Made by a program: the position numbers and the translations under genes. From CAYQTL01 sp964420405 (GTDB lineage: Bacteria > Acidobacteriota > Thermoanaerobaculia > Thermoanaerobaculales > Sulfomarinibacteraceae): 64,000 bases of DNA. Location: assembly GCA_964420405.1 (NCBI GenBank), contig CAYQTL010000016.1, positions 8,748 through 72,747 on the forward strand, in the 5' to 3' direction. Below the pieces are notes generated by a model. That model saw only the letters and a program-made list of their open reading frames with translations. It was not told where the DNA came from and searched no databases. Positions 49,210 through 57,938 of this stretch are shown piece by piece (the first letter of the stretch is position 1; every line of letters starts with the position of its first letter).

Positions 49210-50669
49210 CCGCATCCGCCGAGAGCCTGCTCCGAGGTGGTGTGTGGCTGCTGGCGCTCGCAGGCGCCGCGCTCGGCATCGCCAACATGGTCGCGCTCGT
49301 CGCGTCGGATCTTCCCGGCGACTACGTGGAGGGCGTTGTGCTGGCCGCCCAGACCGACGTTCTCGCCGGTCGCTCTCCGTACGAGCGGTTGGCGTGGGCG
49401 ACGCCACCGTACCGCATCAACCTGTACGGCCCCGCCGGGTACCGGCCCGGGGCCTGGATCGCTGCCGCGGTGGGGGCCGAACCTGGCAGCCTCGTACCTG
49501 GCCGGATGGCGTCGGTCGCCGCGCTCGCCGCCGCTCTCGGCGCCGCGTGGACGCTCGCGCGGCGCCGTCTCGGGCTCGGTCGCCGCGCCGCCGCCCTCGC
49601 CGTCGTTGCGCCGCTGGGAATGCTGCCGGTCGTTGTGTTCGGGGCCCAGAACCGGGTTGACGTCATCGCCGTGGCGTGCTCCGCCTGGGGGCTGGTCGCC
49701 GCCGCCGAGCCGGTCCCCCGCCGGTGGCTCGCCGCTCCCCTCTTCGTGCTGGCGGTGTTCGTCAAACCGACGGCGATCGCTGCCGTCGCGGCCGTCGGCC
49801 TGTGGTGGCTGTGGCGTCGACAGTGGCGCGCCATCGTGGTCACCACGCTCCTGTGCCTCGCGCTGGGCAGCATCTGGCTGGTGCGCCTCGCGCTCGTGAC
49901 CGACGGCGCGTTTTTCGAGTCCCTGTTCCGGTTCAACGCCCTGCCGTTCGCGGTCGGGGGGCTGTCGTCGGCTGCCAGCAGGGCCTTCGCCGGTGGGGTG
50001 CTCCCGGTGGCGGCGGCGCTCGCGCTGGTGCTCGTACTGCGGGCCGACGACGACGGCCGGCTGGCAGGACTGTGGATGCTGACGGCGACGGCGGTCGCCA
50101 TCGCGACCGTAGGCCGCGTCGGGGCGAACGTGAACTACTTCGTGGAGGCGTGCGTCGCGGCGGGACCGATCCTCGCGCTGGTGTTCGAGCGGGCACGCCG
50201 GTCTCCCAGCGGAGGCCGCGGCGACGGCCTCGTCGCGGCGTCGATCGGCCTCGCGCTTGCCGGTGCCAGCCTCGTCGAGACAGGGCCCCGGGTGGTGTGG
50301 GAGCACCGCGGGCGGAGTGAACGGGAGACGGTCGAGCGACGCCTCGCGGTCCACGTCGGCCCGGGTGACGCGGTGCTGACCACCGAGGTCGTCTCCGCGA
50401 TGCGGATCGGGGCGCACCCGTGGCTGAACGACCCCTTCATCTTCGCCCGCCTCGCCGAGGCAGGAACGTGGGACGAGTCCCGCCTGCTGGAGGATCTCCG
50501 CTCCGGACGGGTGCTGTGGATCATCGCCGGAGAGGACCTCCGAGCGGACGGGTCGTCCCACTCGAACTGGTCCGCCGCCGTCCGGCAGGTCGCCTCGCAC
50601 TGGTTCCGCGAGGTAGATCGGGCGGGACGCTTCCGTCTGTATCGGTTCACGCCGCCCGGGGAGGCGTGA
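49206..50669 (+). CDS. Multi-pass membrane glycosyltransferase, GT-C-like (GT87/DUF2029 type)
   Basis: 487 aa; ATG 49206 (ATGA overlap). About 9-11 TM segments, with a first periplasmic loop carrying acidic residues (LPGDYVEGVVLAAQTDVLAG, R..PYERL) as in polyprenyl-phosphate-dependent GT-C enzymes. ARRAA-type motifs and VFVKPTAIAAVAAVGLWWL follow; the Lys-Pro is conserved in GT87. C-terminal 110 residues are soluble (WEHRGRSERETVERRLAVH). It probably adds a sugar from a polyprenyl-phosphate donor on the periplasmic side. Confidence 0.75.
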   Translation: MTASAESLLRGGVWLLALAGAALGIANMVALVASDLPGDYVEGVVLAAQTDVLAGRSPYERLAWATPPYRINLYGPAGYRPGAWIAAAVGAEPGSLVPGRMASVAALAAALGAAWTLARRRLGLGRRAAALAVVAPLGMLPVVVFGAQNRVDVIAVACSAWGLVAAAEPVPRRWLAAPLFVLAVFVKPTAIAAVAAVGLWWLWRRQWRAIVVTTLLCLALGSIWLVRLALVTDGAFFESLFRFNALPFAVGGLSSAASRAFAGGVLPVAAALALVLVLRADDDGRLAGLWMLTATAVAIATVGRVGANVNYFVEACVAAGPILALVFERARRSPSGGRGDGLVAASIGLALAGASLVETGPRVVWEHRGRSERETVERRLAVHVGPGDAVLTTEVVSAMRIGAHPWLNDPFIFARLAEAGTWDESRLLEDLRSGRVLWIIAGEDLRADGSSHSNWSAAVRQVASHWFREVDRAGRFRLYRFTPPGEA

Positions 50670-52369
50670 TGGCACGGAACGACAGACTCGCAGCCGTGGC
50701 GGCGGTGGCCCTGGTGATCGTCACAGCCGCCGGCCTCCGCTTCTGGCAGCTCGGCGCGCCCGACTTGGTGGGTGGGGACGAGGGCTACTACGGCACCTAC
50801 GCCCGGAACATCCTGGCCGGAGGCCTCGACCAGCTCGTCAACCTCGGGCGCGAGCCGCTGTCGGCACCCGACAACAAACCGTTCCTCTTCCCGCTGCTGC
50901 TGGCCGGCAGCATCACGGTGCTCGGTCCGACCGAGTGGGCCCTGCGGCTGGTGCCGGCTCTCGCAGGCCTGGTCATGGTGGTGACGGTCGGGGGCCTCGT
51001 CCGCCGCTCCCACGGCGCCGCGGCCGCGGTCTGGGCGGCCGGGCTGACGCTGCTGCTGCCACCCCTGGTGTACGCCTCACGGGTCGTGATGGGCGAGCCG
51101 CTCCTGACGGCGTTCGGGTTGGCTGGCCTGTGGGCGGCGGTGATCGCGGTCGAGGAGCAGCGCCGTTCGGCGGCGCTGCTCGCCGGTGCGCTCTGGGGGT
51201 GCGGCTTCCTGGTCAAGCTCTGGCTGGTGGGCCTCTTCATGCTGCCGTTCGGCGCCGCGCTGCTGGCGTCGCCGGACCTGCGGCGCCGGGCGTCGTCGTG
51301 GCGGCTGTCGGCGCTCGCCGCGGCTGCGTTCCTGGTCGTGGGGGGCGCGCACCTGGCGCTCGTGGCACTGGTCTCACGCACCACGCTCCACTACTGGCTC
51401 GAGCAGTACTTCGTGTTCTCGCTCCTCGGGCGGGCTGCCGGCGGCGAGTTCGCCGACTACTGGCACCAGCCGTGGACCTTCTACCTCCGCGCGACGCTGC
51501 AGACCTGCTTCATGGTGCTGCCACTGGCGGTGCTTGGCGCCGCATCGAGCGGGCGACCGCCGGGCGACGTATCCCGCCTGTCCGGTCGGGTGATGTGGGG
51601 GGTGATGGCCCTCGAGCTGCTGCTGCTGTCGGCAATGGAGGTCAAGCTCCGCCAGTACGGCTTCCCGCTGCTGCCGTCGCTGACGGCGCTCGCCGGCATC
51701 GGCGCCGCGGCGCGTCTCGGGGGCTCGGCCGGACGGTCCCCCCGGTGGCTCGCCGCGGTGGCGGGCGTCGCACTGGCGGCAGCCGTCGTCGCGTGGCAGC
51801 TCGGAGCCGCTCCCCTGATGCCCTCCGATGCGGTCGCCGCTGTCGCCGTGGTCGTTCTCGTCGGATCAGCGGCCCTGTTGGCGCCGGCACCCGTCAGGCT
51901 TCGCCGGTGGGATCGGGCGACGGGCGCCCTGCTCGTCGCGGGCACGCTCGCGACGGCGGCCGCCGTGAGCGCCGTGACGGTCGCCCGCGAGTGCCTCTCC
52001 CACCGGACCGGCTACCGCGAGGCGGCGGCGGCGATCGCGCCGGCGCTTGCCGATGTCGACCCGACAACGCCCTGCTTCCTGGCCCCAGAGGTCCCGGCGT
52101 TCCAGTTTCACCTGTTCCGGACGGGTCACTACTGGCGAACGCCCTACCTGCCGGCCGGTCCGGAGCTGTTGCTCGAGAGGGTCGCGGAACCCCGGTGGCG
52201 GGCCTACGTCACCACCGCCCAGGAGGATCTCTACGGCGGTCCGACGCCCCCCGAGGTGGTAGAGTGGGCCGAGCGGAACGCGGTGGAGCTGACGGCGACC
52301 GTCGGCACCGCCGCCGGGCACGACATCCCGATCCGAGTCTTCATTCGCTCCCAGGAGGCCGGAAGATGA
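50669..52369 (+). CDS. ArnT/GT39-83-like membrane glycosyltransferase
   Basis: 566 aa; ATG 50669. First loop after TM1: GLRFWQLGAPDLVGGDEGYYGTYARNIL; landmarks GGDEGYY match the D/E-rich catalytic loop of ArnT/PMT proteins. About 10-12 TM segments, then a periplasmic C-domain (about 475-566). As in ArnT, the donor is expected to be a polyprenyl-phosphate sugar. A Dpm-like GT2 encoded at 57156-57938 could make it. The ATPase gene starts four bases before this stop. Confidence 0.82.
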   Translation: MARNDRLAAVAAVALVIVTAAGLRFWQLGAPDLVGGDEGYYGTYARNILAGGLDQLVNLGREPLSAPDNKPFLFPLLLAGSITVLGPTEWALRLVPALAGLVMVVTVGGLVRRSHGAAAAVWAAGLTLLLPPLVYASRVVMGEPLLTAFGLAGLWAAVIAVEEQRRSAALLAGALWGCGFLVKLWLVGLFMLPFGAALLASPDLRRRASSWRLSALAAAAFLVVGGAHLALVALVSRTTLHYWLEQYFVFSLLGRAAGGEFADYWHQPWTFYLRATLQTCFMVLPLAVLGAASSGRPPGDVSRLSGRVMWGVMALELLLLSAMEVKLRQYGFPLLPSLTALAGIGAAARLGGSAGRSPRWLAAVAGVALAAAVVAWQLGAAPLMPSDAVAAVAVVVLVGSAALLAPAPVRLRRWDRATGALLVAGTLATAAAVSAVTVARECLSHRTGYREAAAAIAPALADVDPTTPCFLAPEVPAFQFHLFRTGHYWRTPYLPAGPELLLERVAEPRWRAYVTTAQEDLYGGPTPPEVVEWAERNAVELTATVGTAAGHDIPIRVFIRSQEAGR

Positions 52370-53184
52370 CGTCTCTCGGGCACTGGCGGCTCGAACGCGC
52401 CCCGTTCGAGAGCGGGCTCGACCCGGCCTTCTTCTACCCCTCCGACGACCATCAGGAGGCCGTCGCACGGCTCGAGTTCCTCGGCCGCCAGGCCGGCTCC
52501 CAGCTGGGCCTGCTCACCGGCGACATCGGCTGCGGCAAGTCTCTGACCAGGGCGGTCTTCGCCGAACGATCCCGGGGCCGGCGGCGGATCGCCCAGATCA
52601 CCTCCAGCCACCTCCCGTTCCCGGACCTGCTGCGTGCGATCCTCTCCCAGCTGGGACGCGGCGACCCGGGTCCGTCGGCGGCCCAGTCCGACCTCGAGCG
52701 CGCCGTCGAGCGGCTCGTGGCCGGCTCGGAGCTGCCGGTCGCGATCCTGCTCGACGAGGCGCAGGAGCTCGACCGTGACGCGCTGGTCGGCGTGCGGGCG
52801 CTGAACAACCTGAGCGACGGCTGCCTCGACCTGACGATCGTCCTCGTCGGCCAGCCGGAGCTCCGGGAGCGGATCCAGGGGCTGCCCCAGCTCGACCAGC
52901 GCACGGGCCTCCGGTTCCACCTCGAGCCGCTGCCGGTCGGTCTCGTCACGGATTACCTCGGGTTCCGGCTTCGGGTCGCGGGTCACCCCGACGGACACGT
53001 GTTCGAGGACGCAGCCGCCCGCCTCGTGGCTGAGCGGTCGGCCGGCTACCCTCGGCGCGTCAACCGGATCGCGCGGCTCGCGATGGCGGTGGCCGAGGGC
53101 CGCGGAGCCGACAGGGTCGCCGTCGAGGACGTCGCGTCCGTGGTCGCCGACCTCGACCGGCAACGGGGAACGCTGTCCGCATGA
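52366..53184 (+). CDS. ExeA-like AAA ATPase of the polysaccharide locus
   Basis: 272 aa; ATG 52366 (ATGA overlap). Starts with the ExeA/GspA signature WRLERAPFESGLDPAFFYPS. Walker A is GDIGCGKS (about 47-54), Walker B AILLDEAQEL, sensor region IVLVGQPELRERIQ, and the C-terminal lid ERSAGYPRRVNRIARLAM. No peptidoglycan-binding domain. In many exosortase-linked EPS loci such an ATPase precedes the Wzc homologue, as here, but no exosortase is present in the window. It may energise or regulate chain export. Confidence 0.87.
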   Translation: MTSLGHWRLERAPFESGLDPAFFYPSDDHQEAVARLEFLGRQAGSQLGLLTGDIGCGKSLTRAVFAERSRGRRRIAQITSSHLPFPDLLRAILSQLGRGDPGPSAAQSDLERAVERLVAGSELPVAILLDEAQELDRDALVGVRALNNLSDGCLDLTIVLVGQPELRERIQGLPQLDQRTGLRFHLEPLPVGLVTDYLGFRLRVAGHPDGHVFEDAAARLVAERSAGYPRRVNRIARLAMAVAEGRGADRVAVEDVASVVADLDRQRGTLSA

Positions 53185-55412
53185 GCCGCGGCGATGACGG
53201 CCTGCGGGTCCGCGACCTCGTCGGCGGCGAGGGGCCGCCGCGGCCCCGTCGCCGTGGTCCCCGAGCCGAGGCCGGGGACGACGGCGCGCGGTCACCCGTG
53301 CCGCAGGTCGTGGTCGAGACCGGCGGCGACGAGGACAGCGACGGCGGCGCGCAGCTCCCGTTCGACCCGGCACTGCTCGCCCGTGGGGTGTGGCGCCGGC
53401 GGCGCCTGGTCGCGGCGGTCCTCGCGGCGTCTCTGGTGCTGTCGCTCGCCGCCGCCCTCGCGCTCCCGTCCGATACCTGGCGGGTGTGGACGACGGTGCT
53501 GCGCAAGAGCGAGCAGAAAGAGTATCTCGTCACCGGAACGCAGCCGATCGTCAAGCTCCAGATCTACTCAATGCCGACCCTGCTGCGCCTGGTGAAGGTG
53601 GCGTCGAACCTCGACGCGGTCATCGAGCGGACGGGTCTGGAGGGGGTGGCGCCGGCGGACCTGTCCCGTCGCATCACGGTCGAGAACCCGCGCGACACCC
53701 AACTGATCGAGATCATCCTCGACTGGCCCGACCCGGACCAGGCGGTGGCGGTCGTCAACGTGCTCGCCGAGGTGTTCGTGGCCGAGGTGGACCGGCTCCA
53801 GAAGCTGGAGGCGATCGAGGCCTACGACTACCTGGCCGGCGAGCAGCAGGCGATCCGGGGGCGGATCTCGGTTCTCGAGCGCGACCTGGTGACGTTCAAG
53901 GAGGAGCACGAGGTCGTCGAGCTGTCCGAGCAGACCGGCCGGCTGCTCCAGCAGCTCGCCGAGTTCGACGCGCTCGCGCGCAAGGAACGGCTGGACGCCG
54001 ACATGGCCGAGATCGCGGCCCGGCGGACCGCAGCCGAGCTCGCCGAGCAGGCCCCGACGATCGTCAGCTCCACGTTCGTGAGGCGTCCCGTGCAGTCGCG
54101 GCTCGTGGAGCTCGAGACGGAGCTCGCCGCGGCGCTGTCGGTGTACACCGACGAGGCACCCCAGGTGCGGGAGCTGCGCGACGAGGTCGCGCGCGTGCAG
54201 GAGCTCGCCCGGCGCGGGGTCGAGGAGCAGCTCGCCGAGCAGACGGTGTCCCGCAACCCGGTGATCGCCTCGCTCGAGCAGACCCTCGTCGACCGACGGG
54301 TCGAGGCCGCCACCCGACAGGCCCGGGCCGACGGGTACACCGCCGTAGCTGCCGATCTGCGGCGCCGCCTGCTGGAGCTGCCTGCCCTCGAGAGCCGCCT
54401 CGCCGAGCTGTCTCAGCAGCTCGACACCCTGCGCCGCCTCGAGGGGGTTGTGTCGTCCCGGGTCGAGGAGGTCCGCATCATCCGCGACAGCACCGCCGGC
54501 AACCTGTCGATCATGCAGCCGGCGCGCCGGCCCGAGTACCCGCAGCCGTCCCCTGCCCGACTGGTCGCCGTCGCGGGCACCGTGCTCGGCTTCGGCTTCG
54601 CGCTCGCGCTCGCAACGGCGTTGGAGCTCGGCGACCGGCGGGTCAAAGCACTGTCGGAGGTCCAGTCGGTGCTCGGCGTGCGGCCACTCGGCGAGCTGGG
54701 GGAGCTGGAGCCGGGGGAGGTGCTGGTCGCGGGGCGACGGAGCGGCGCCGTCGTCGACGCCCACCGCGAGATCGCGACGTCCCTGCTGCAGGACAGGCCC
54801 GCCGGACAGGGATGGGTGGTCATGGTCACCGGCGCCGGCGCCTTCGAGGGCCGCACCTCGCTGGTCGTCAACCTCGCCGAGGTGGCGTCACGACGGGGCC
54901 TGGAGATCGTCGTCGTGGACGCCGACCTGCGGGACCCAGGTCTTTCGGAGCTGGCACCGCGCCTCGGCGTCGAGCCGCCGGAGCGGGGGCTGTCGGACGT
55001 GCTGCGCGGCGACGCACCGGTTGAGGACGCCCTCGCCGCCGCGGCGGTCCCAGGCCCGACATGGCTACTGGCCGGTACCGACCCCGATCCAGAGCTACTG
55101 GCCGGGCCGGTCTTCGCCGAGGTGGCCGCAACCCTCGCCGAACGCTTTGACCTGGTTCTCCTGGACGCTCCACCCGCGTTGCCGCCGTCAGAGGCACTGA
55201 TGGTGGCGACCGTGGCCGACGCGGTGATGCTGGTGGTGGAAGCGTTCGGGCTCGACCGCGCGGCGCACCGCCTGGCGATCGAGAGACTGCAGTCGGCGGG
55301 TGCCGAGATCGTGGGTGCGGTGCTGACGAAGGTGCCCGCCGGCTACCAGAGCCCGTACGTGGCGGCCTCTGGACGGCTCCGGACCGCCAGGGAGGCGAGT
55401 GATGCGGGCTGA
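53181..55412 (+). CDS. Wzc-like polysaccharide co-polymerase with altered Walker A
   Basis: 743 aa; ATG 53181 (overlap). N-terminus is basic and disordered to about residue 60. TM1 (LVAAVLAASLVLSLAAALAL, about 76-97), a long periplasmic coiled coil (about 200-430), TM2 (VAVAGTVLGFGFALALATAL, about 455-475). The cytoplasmic BY-kinase-type domain follows: VMVTGAGAFEGRTSLVVNLA, where the Walker A Lys is Arg (canonical GEGKTT), Walker A' VVDADLRDP and Walker B LVLLDAPPALPP. No C-terminal Tyr cluster (only GYQSPYVA). So it keeps the co-polymerase architecture but may not be an active tyrosine kinase. Confidence 0.85.
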   Translation: MSRGDDGLRVRDLVGGEGPPRPRRRGPRAEAGDDGARSPVPQVVVETGGDEDSDGGAQLPFDPALLARGVWRRRRLVAAVLAASLVLSLAAALALPSDTWRVWTTVLRKSEQKEYLVTGTQPIVKLQIYSMPTLLRLVKVASNLDAVIERTGLEGVAPADLSRRITVENPRDTQLIEIILDWPDPDQAVAVVNVLAEVFVAEVDRLQKLEAIEAYDYLAGEQQAIRGRISVLERDLVTFKEEHEVVELSEQTGRLLQQLAEFDALARKERLDADMAEIAARRTAAELAEQAPTIVSSTFVRRPVQSRLVELETELAAALSVYTDEAPQVRELRDEVARVQELARRGVEEQLAEQTVSRNPVIASLEQTLVDRRVEAATRQARADGYTAVAADLRRRLLELPALESRLAELSQQLDTLRRLEGVVSSRVEEVRIIRDSTAGNLSIMQPARRPEYPQPSPARLVAVAGTVLGFGFALALATALELGDRRVKALSEVQSVLGVRPLGELGELEPGEVLVAGRRSGAVVDAHREIATSLLQDRPAGQGWVVMVTGAGAFEGRTSLVVNLAEVASRRGLEIVVVDADLRDPGLSELAPRLGVEPPERGLSDVLRGDAPVEDALAAAAVPGPTWLLAGTDPDPELLAGPVFAEVAATLAERFDLVLLDAPPALPPSEALMVATVADAVMLVVEAFGLDRAAHRLAIERLQSAGAEIVGAVLTKVPAGYQSPYVAASGRLRTAREASDAG

Positions 55413-56424
55413 GGTGGCGTCCGTCGTCGTTGCCGCCGCACTCGTCGCCGCGTGCGCGAGCGCGCCGTCGCCCGTGCCTGGGCCACCGCTCACGCCGATC
55501 CCGACGCCGACCCCGGCCCCGAAGATGGGAGCGGTGCTGCCACGGTGGGAGTCCATCGAAGCCGCGCGGGGTGGCGGTCGCGGCGAGTACCGCATCGCGG
55601 CCGGGGACGTGCTCGACATCATGGTGCTGGGCCACGAGAACCTGAGAAAGGAGATGCCGGTTCGACCCGACGGACGGATCTCCTTCGCCGCGATCGGCGA
55701 CGTGGAGGCAGAGGGTCGAACGGTCGAGGCGCTCGCCCGCGAGATCGAGCAGCGGCTGGCGGCGCACCTGCGTCACCCCCGCGTCGACGTCATCCTCAAG
55801 AAGGCGCGCGAGGCCGGGTTCACCATCCTGGGTGAGGTGGTGCGCCCCGACGTCTACCCCATCCGGGGAACGACGACGCTGCTCGAGGGGATCGCCCTCG
55901 CGCAGGGCCTCGCCTCGGGCCAGTACGAGGGGTCGACGATCGAGACCGCCGATCTCGCCCACGCATTCCTCGTTCGCCGCGGCCGGGTGGTCCCCGTCGA
56001 CTTCGAGCGCCTCGTCCACCACGGCGACACGACGCAGAATGTCGAGCTGGAGGACGGCGACGTCGTCTACATCCCGTCGTCGCTCGCCCAGGAGGTGTTC
56101 GTGCTCGGCGAGGTGTTCGACCCCCGCGCGTTCGGGTTTCGGGGACGCGTAACGCTGTTGCAGGCGGTGGCGGAGTCGGGTGGCTTCCGGCCGGAGGCGC
56201 GCCTGGGCGACGTCGTGATCCTGCGAGGGATCTACGGCACGAAACGGCTGGTTCCGGTCGACGTGCGGGAGATCGTCGACGGGCGCGCGCCGGACCCCGA
56301 GCTGGAGGTCGGGGACGTGGTGTACGTGCCACGGCGCCGCCTCGCGACCGCCGCCGACACGATGCAGGACATCCTGTCGATGCTTCTGGTATACCACTCG
56401 GTGGACTCCCTGAGCTCCGACTAG
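55402..56424 (+). CDS. Wza-like polysaccharide export lipoprotein
   Basis: 340 aa; ATG 55402 behind GGAGG, overlapping the Wzc stop. Lipobox ALVAAC then a Pro-rich linker (TPIPTPTPAPK). Poly_export and SLBB domains: GEYRIAAGDVLDIMVLGHEN, VRPDGRISFAAIGDVEAEGR, FTILGEVVRPDVYPIRGTTT, FVLGEVFDPRAFGFRGRVTL. Two SLBB repeats and a short amphipathic C-terminus (AADTMQDILSMLLVYHS) fit the ring-forming outer-membrane export pore. It works with the Wzc-like protein encoded before it. Confidence 0.9.
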   Translation: MRAEVASVVVAAALVAACASAPSPVPGPPLTPIPTPTPAPKMGAVLPRWESIEAARGGGRGEYRIAAGDVLDIMVLGHENLRKEMPVRPDGRISFAAIGDVEAEGRTVEALAREIEQRLAAHLRHPRVDVILKKAREAGFTILGEVVRPDVYPIRGTTTLLEGIALAQGLASGQYEGSTIETADLAHAFLVRRGRVVPVDFERLVHHGDTTQNVELEDGDVVYIPSSLAQEVFVLGEVFDPRAFGFRGRVTLLQAVAESGGFRPEARLGDVVILRGIYGTKRLVPVDVREIVDGRAPDPELEVGDVVYVPRRRLATAADTMQDILSMLLVYHSVDSLSSD

Positions 56425-56437
56425 GAGGAGGGCGACG

Positions 56438-57142
56438 GTGGACGAGATGCTCGTCACGCTCGAGCGGCACCTGCAGAGCTCGCGCGGCGCCCACCGTGCG
56501 CGGCTGGTGGCCAAGCGGTGGGGCTGGCTGCTGGTCGTCGGCGGCTCGCGGCTGGTGAAGCGTACGTTCGACCTCGCCGTGGCGAGCACGATGACCGTCC
56601 TGGCGCTGCCGGTCGCGGCGGCGGTGGCCGCGGCGATACGGCTCGACTCGCCGGGCCCGGTGCTCTTCCGCCAGGTCCGGGTCGGTCGCAGCGGGCGCCT
56701 GTTCACGATGCTCAAGTTCCGCACCATGTACGTCGACGCCGAGCACCGCAAGTCGGAGCTCGAGGCCCACAACGAGGCCGGCGGCGTGATCTTCAAGATG
56801 AAGCGCGACCCCCGTATCACACGGGTCGGCGGCATCCTGCGGAAGCTGTCGCTCGACGAGCTGCCTCAGGTCGTCAACGTGCTGCGCGGAGACATGTCGA
56901 TCGTCGGGCCCCGGCCGCCGGTGCCCGCGGAGGTCGCGCTGTACACGCCGGCCGAGCGACGTCGTCTCGACGCGGCGCCCGGCCTCACCTGCCTGTGGCA
57001 GGTCTCTGGCCGGTCCGACATCCCGTTCGAGGGCCAGGTCCTGCTCGACGTCGAGTACATCGAGACCCGCTCGTTCTGGCGGGACGTCGTCATCCTCCTG
57101 CGGACGGTGCCGGCGGTGCTGCTGGGACGGGGAGCGTACTGA
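56438..57142 (+). CDS. Priming sugar-1-phosphate transferase (WcaJ/WbaP catalytic type)
   Basis: 234 aa; GTG 56438 behind GGAGGAG. One membrane helix (FDLAVASTMTVLALPVAAAV) then the complete catalytic domain: MLKFRTMYVDAEHRKSELEA, KMKRDPRITRVGGILRKLSL with LDELPQVVNVLRGDMSIVGPRPP and LTCLWQVSGRSDIPFE, all key residues kept. It starts glycan assembly by moving sugar-1-phosphate onto undecaprenyl phosphate. Lacks the N-terminal four-TM domain of full-length WcaJ, so it is a short monotopic form. Thirteen bases after the Wza stop. Confidence 0.92.
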   Translation: MDEMLVTLERHLQSSRGAHRARLVAKRWGWLLVVGGSRLVKRTFDLAVASTMTVLALPVAAAVAAAIRLDSPGPVLFRQVRVGRSGRLFTMLKFRTMYVDAEHRKSELEAHNEAGGVIFKMKRDPRITRVGGILRKLSLDELPQVVNVLRGDMSIVGPRPPVPAEVALYTPAERRRLDAAPGLTCLWQVSGRSDIPFEGQVLLDVEYIETRSFWRDVVILLRTVPAVLLGRGAY

Positions 57143-57155
57143 GCTGGAGGAAACC

Positions 57156-57938
57156 ATGGCCGACGACCGCCGACCCGTCGACCTCACGGTGGTCATCCCC
57201 GCCTACAACGAGCAGGCGCGGATTGCCGACACGCTGCTGGCGGTCAAGGCGTACCTCCGGGACCGGTCCTACAACTCCGAGGTCGTGGTGGTCGACGACG
57301 GCTCCCGCGACCTGACGCTGGAGGTCGTCAAGACGATCGACATCTACGGCGAGGTGATGCACGAGCAGGAGAGCTCACGGATCACCACCGACACCGCCAA
57401 CCGGGGCAAGGGCGCGGCAGTCCGGCGAGGGTTCGAGCTGGCGCGGGGCCGCTGTGTGCTGTTCACCGACGCCGATCTGTCCACCCCGATCGAGGAGGTG
57501 GAGATCCTGCTGGGCGCGCTGGAGGCCGGCGCCGACATCGTGATCGGCTCCCGCCGGCTGCCGACCTCGAGAGTCGCGCCGCAGCCCCCGTATCGGCGCC
57601 TGATGGGCTGGGTGTTCTCGGCCCTGGTGCGGACCCTCGCGGTACCGGGGGTGCGGGACAGCCAGTGCGGCTTCAAGCTGTACCGTGGCGAGCACACGAA
57701 GACTCTCGCCGGGCTGCAGCGGATGACGGGATTCTCGTTCGACGTCGAGCACCTGTACCTGGCTCGGCGGCTCGGTTGGAAGGTGGCGGAGGTCGGCGTG
57801 CGGTGGACCGACGCCCCCGGCAGCACCGTCCACCCGGTCCGGGACTCGTGGCGGATGCTCCGGGACGTAATGCGCATCCGGCAGCTGCACCGGCGCCTCG
57901 AACCGCACAGCCAGACGGCGGCGGAGGGCGCCAGATGA
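57156..57938 (+). CDS. Dolichyl-phosphate glucosyl/mannosyltransferase-like GT2
   Basis: 260 aa; ATG 57156 behind GGAGG. LTVVIPAYNEQARIADTLLA, EVVVVDDGSRDLTLE, ANRGKGAAVRRGFELARG, CVLFTDADLSTPIEEVEILL (DxD), then GVRDSQCGFKLYRGE and FSFDVEHLYLARRLGWKVAEV. This order is that of ALG5/Dpm-type enzymes that charge polyprenyl phosphate with Glc or Man. No TM domain at the C-terminus. It probably supplies the donor for the two GT-C-like enzymes upstream. Confidence 0.88.
   Translation: MADDRRPVDLTVVIPAYNEQARIADTLLAVKAYLRDRSYNSEVVVVDDGSRDLTLEVVKTIDIYGEVMHEQESSRITTDTANRGKGAAVRRGFELARGRCVLFTDADLSTPIEEVEILLGALEAGADIVIGSRRLPTSRVAPQPPYRRLMGWVFSALVRTLAVPGVRDSQCGFKLYRGEHTKTLAGLQRMTGFSFDVEHLYLARRLGWKVAEVGVRWTDAPGSTVHPVRDSWRMLRDVMRIRQLHRRLEPHSQTAAEGAR

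Noticed and set aside
52366..55412. Assignment of the locus as a complete exosortase/PEP-CTERM system
   Set aside because: The ExeA-like ATPase and Wzc-like pair is typical of such loci, but no exosortase and no PEP-CTERM tail protein is present in the window.
55490..55525. CCGATCCCGACGCCGACCCC as another GATCCC array
   Set aside because: It encodes the Pro/Thr-rich linker of the Wza-like lipoprotein, where such codons are expected, so independent repeat status is not supported.
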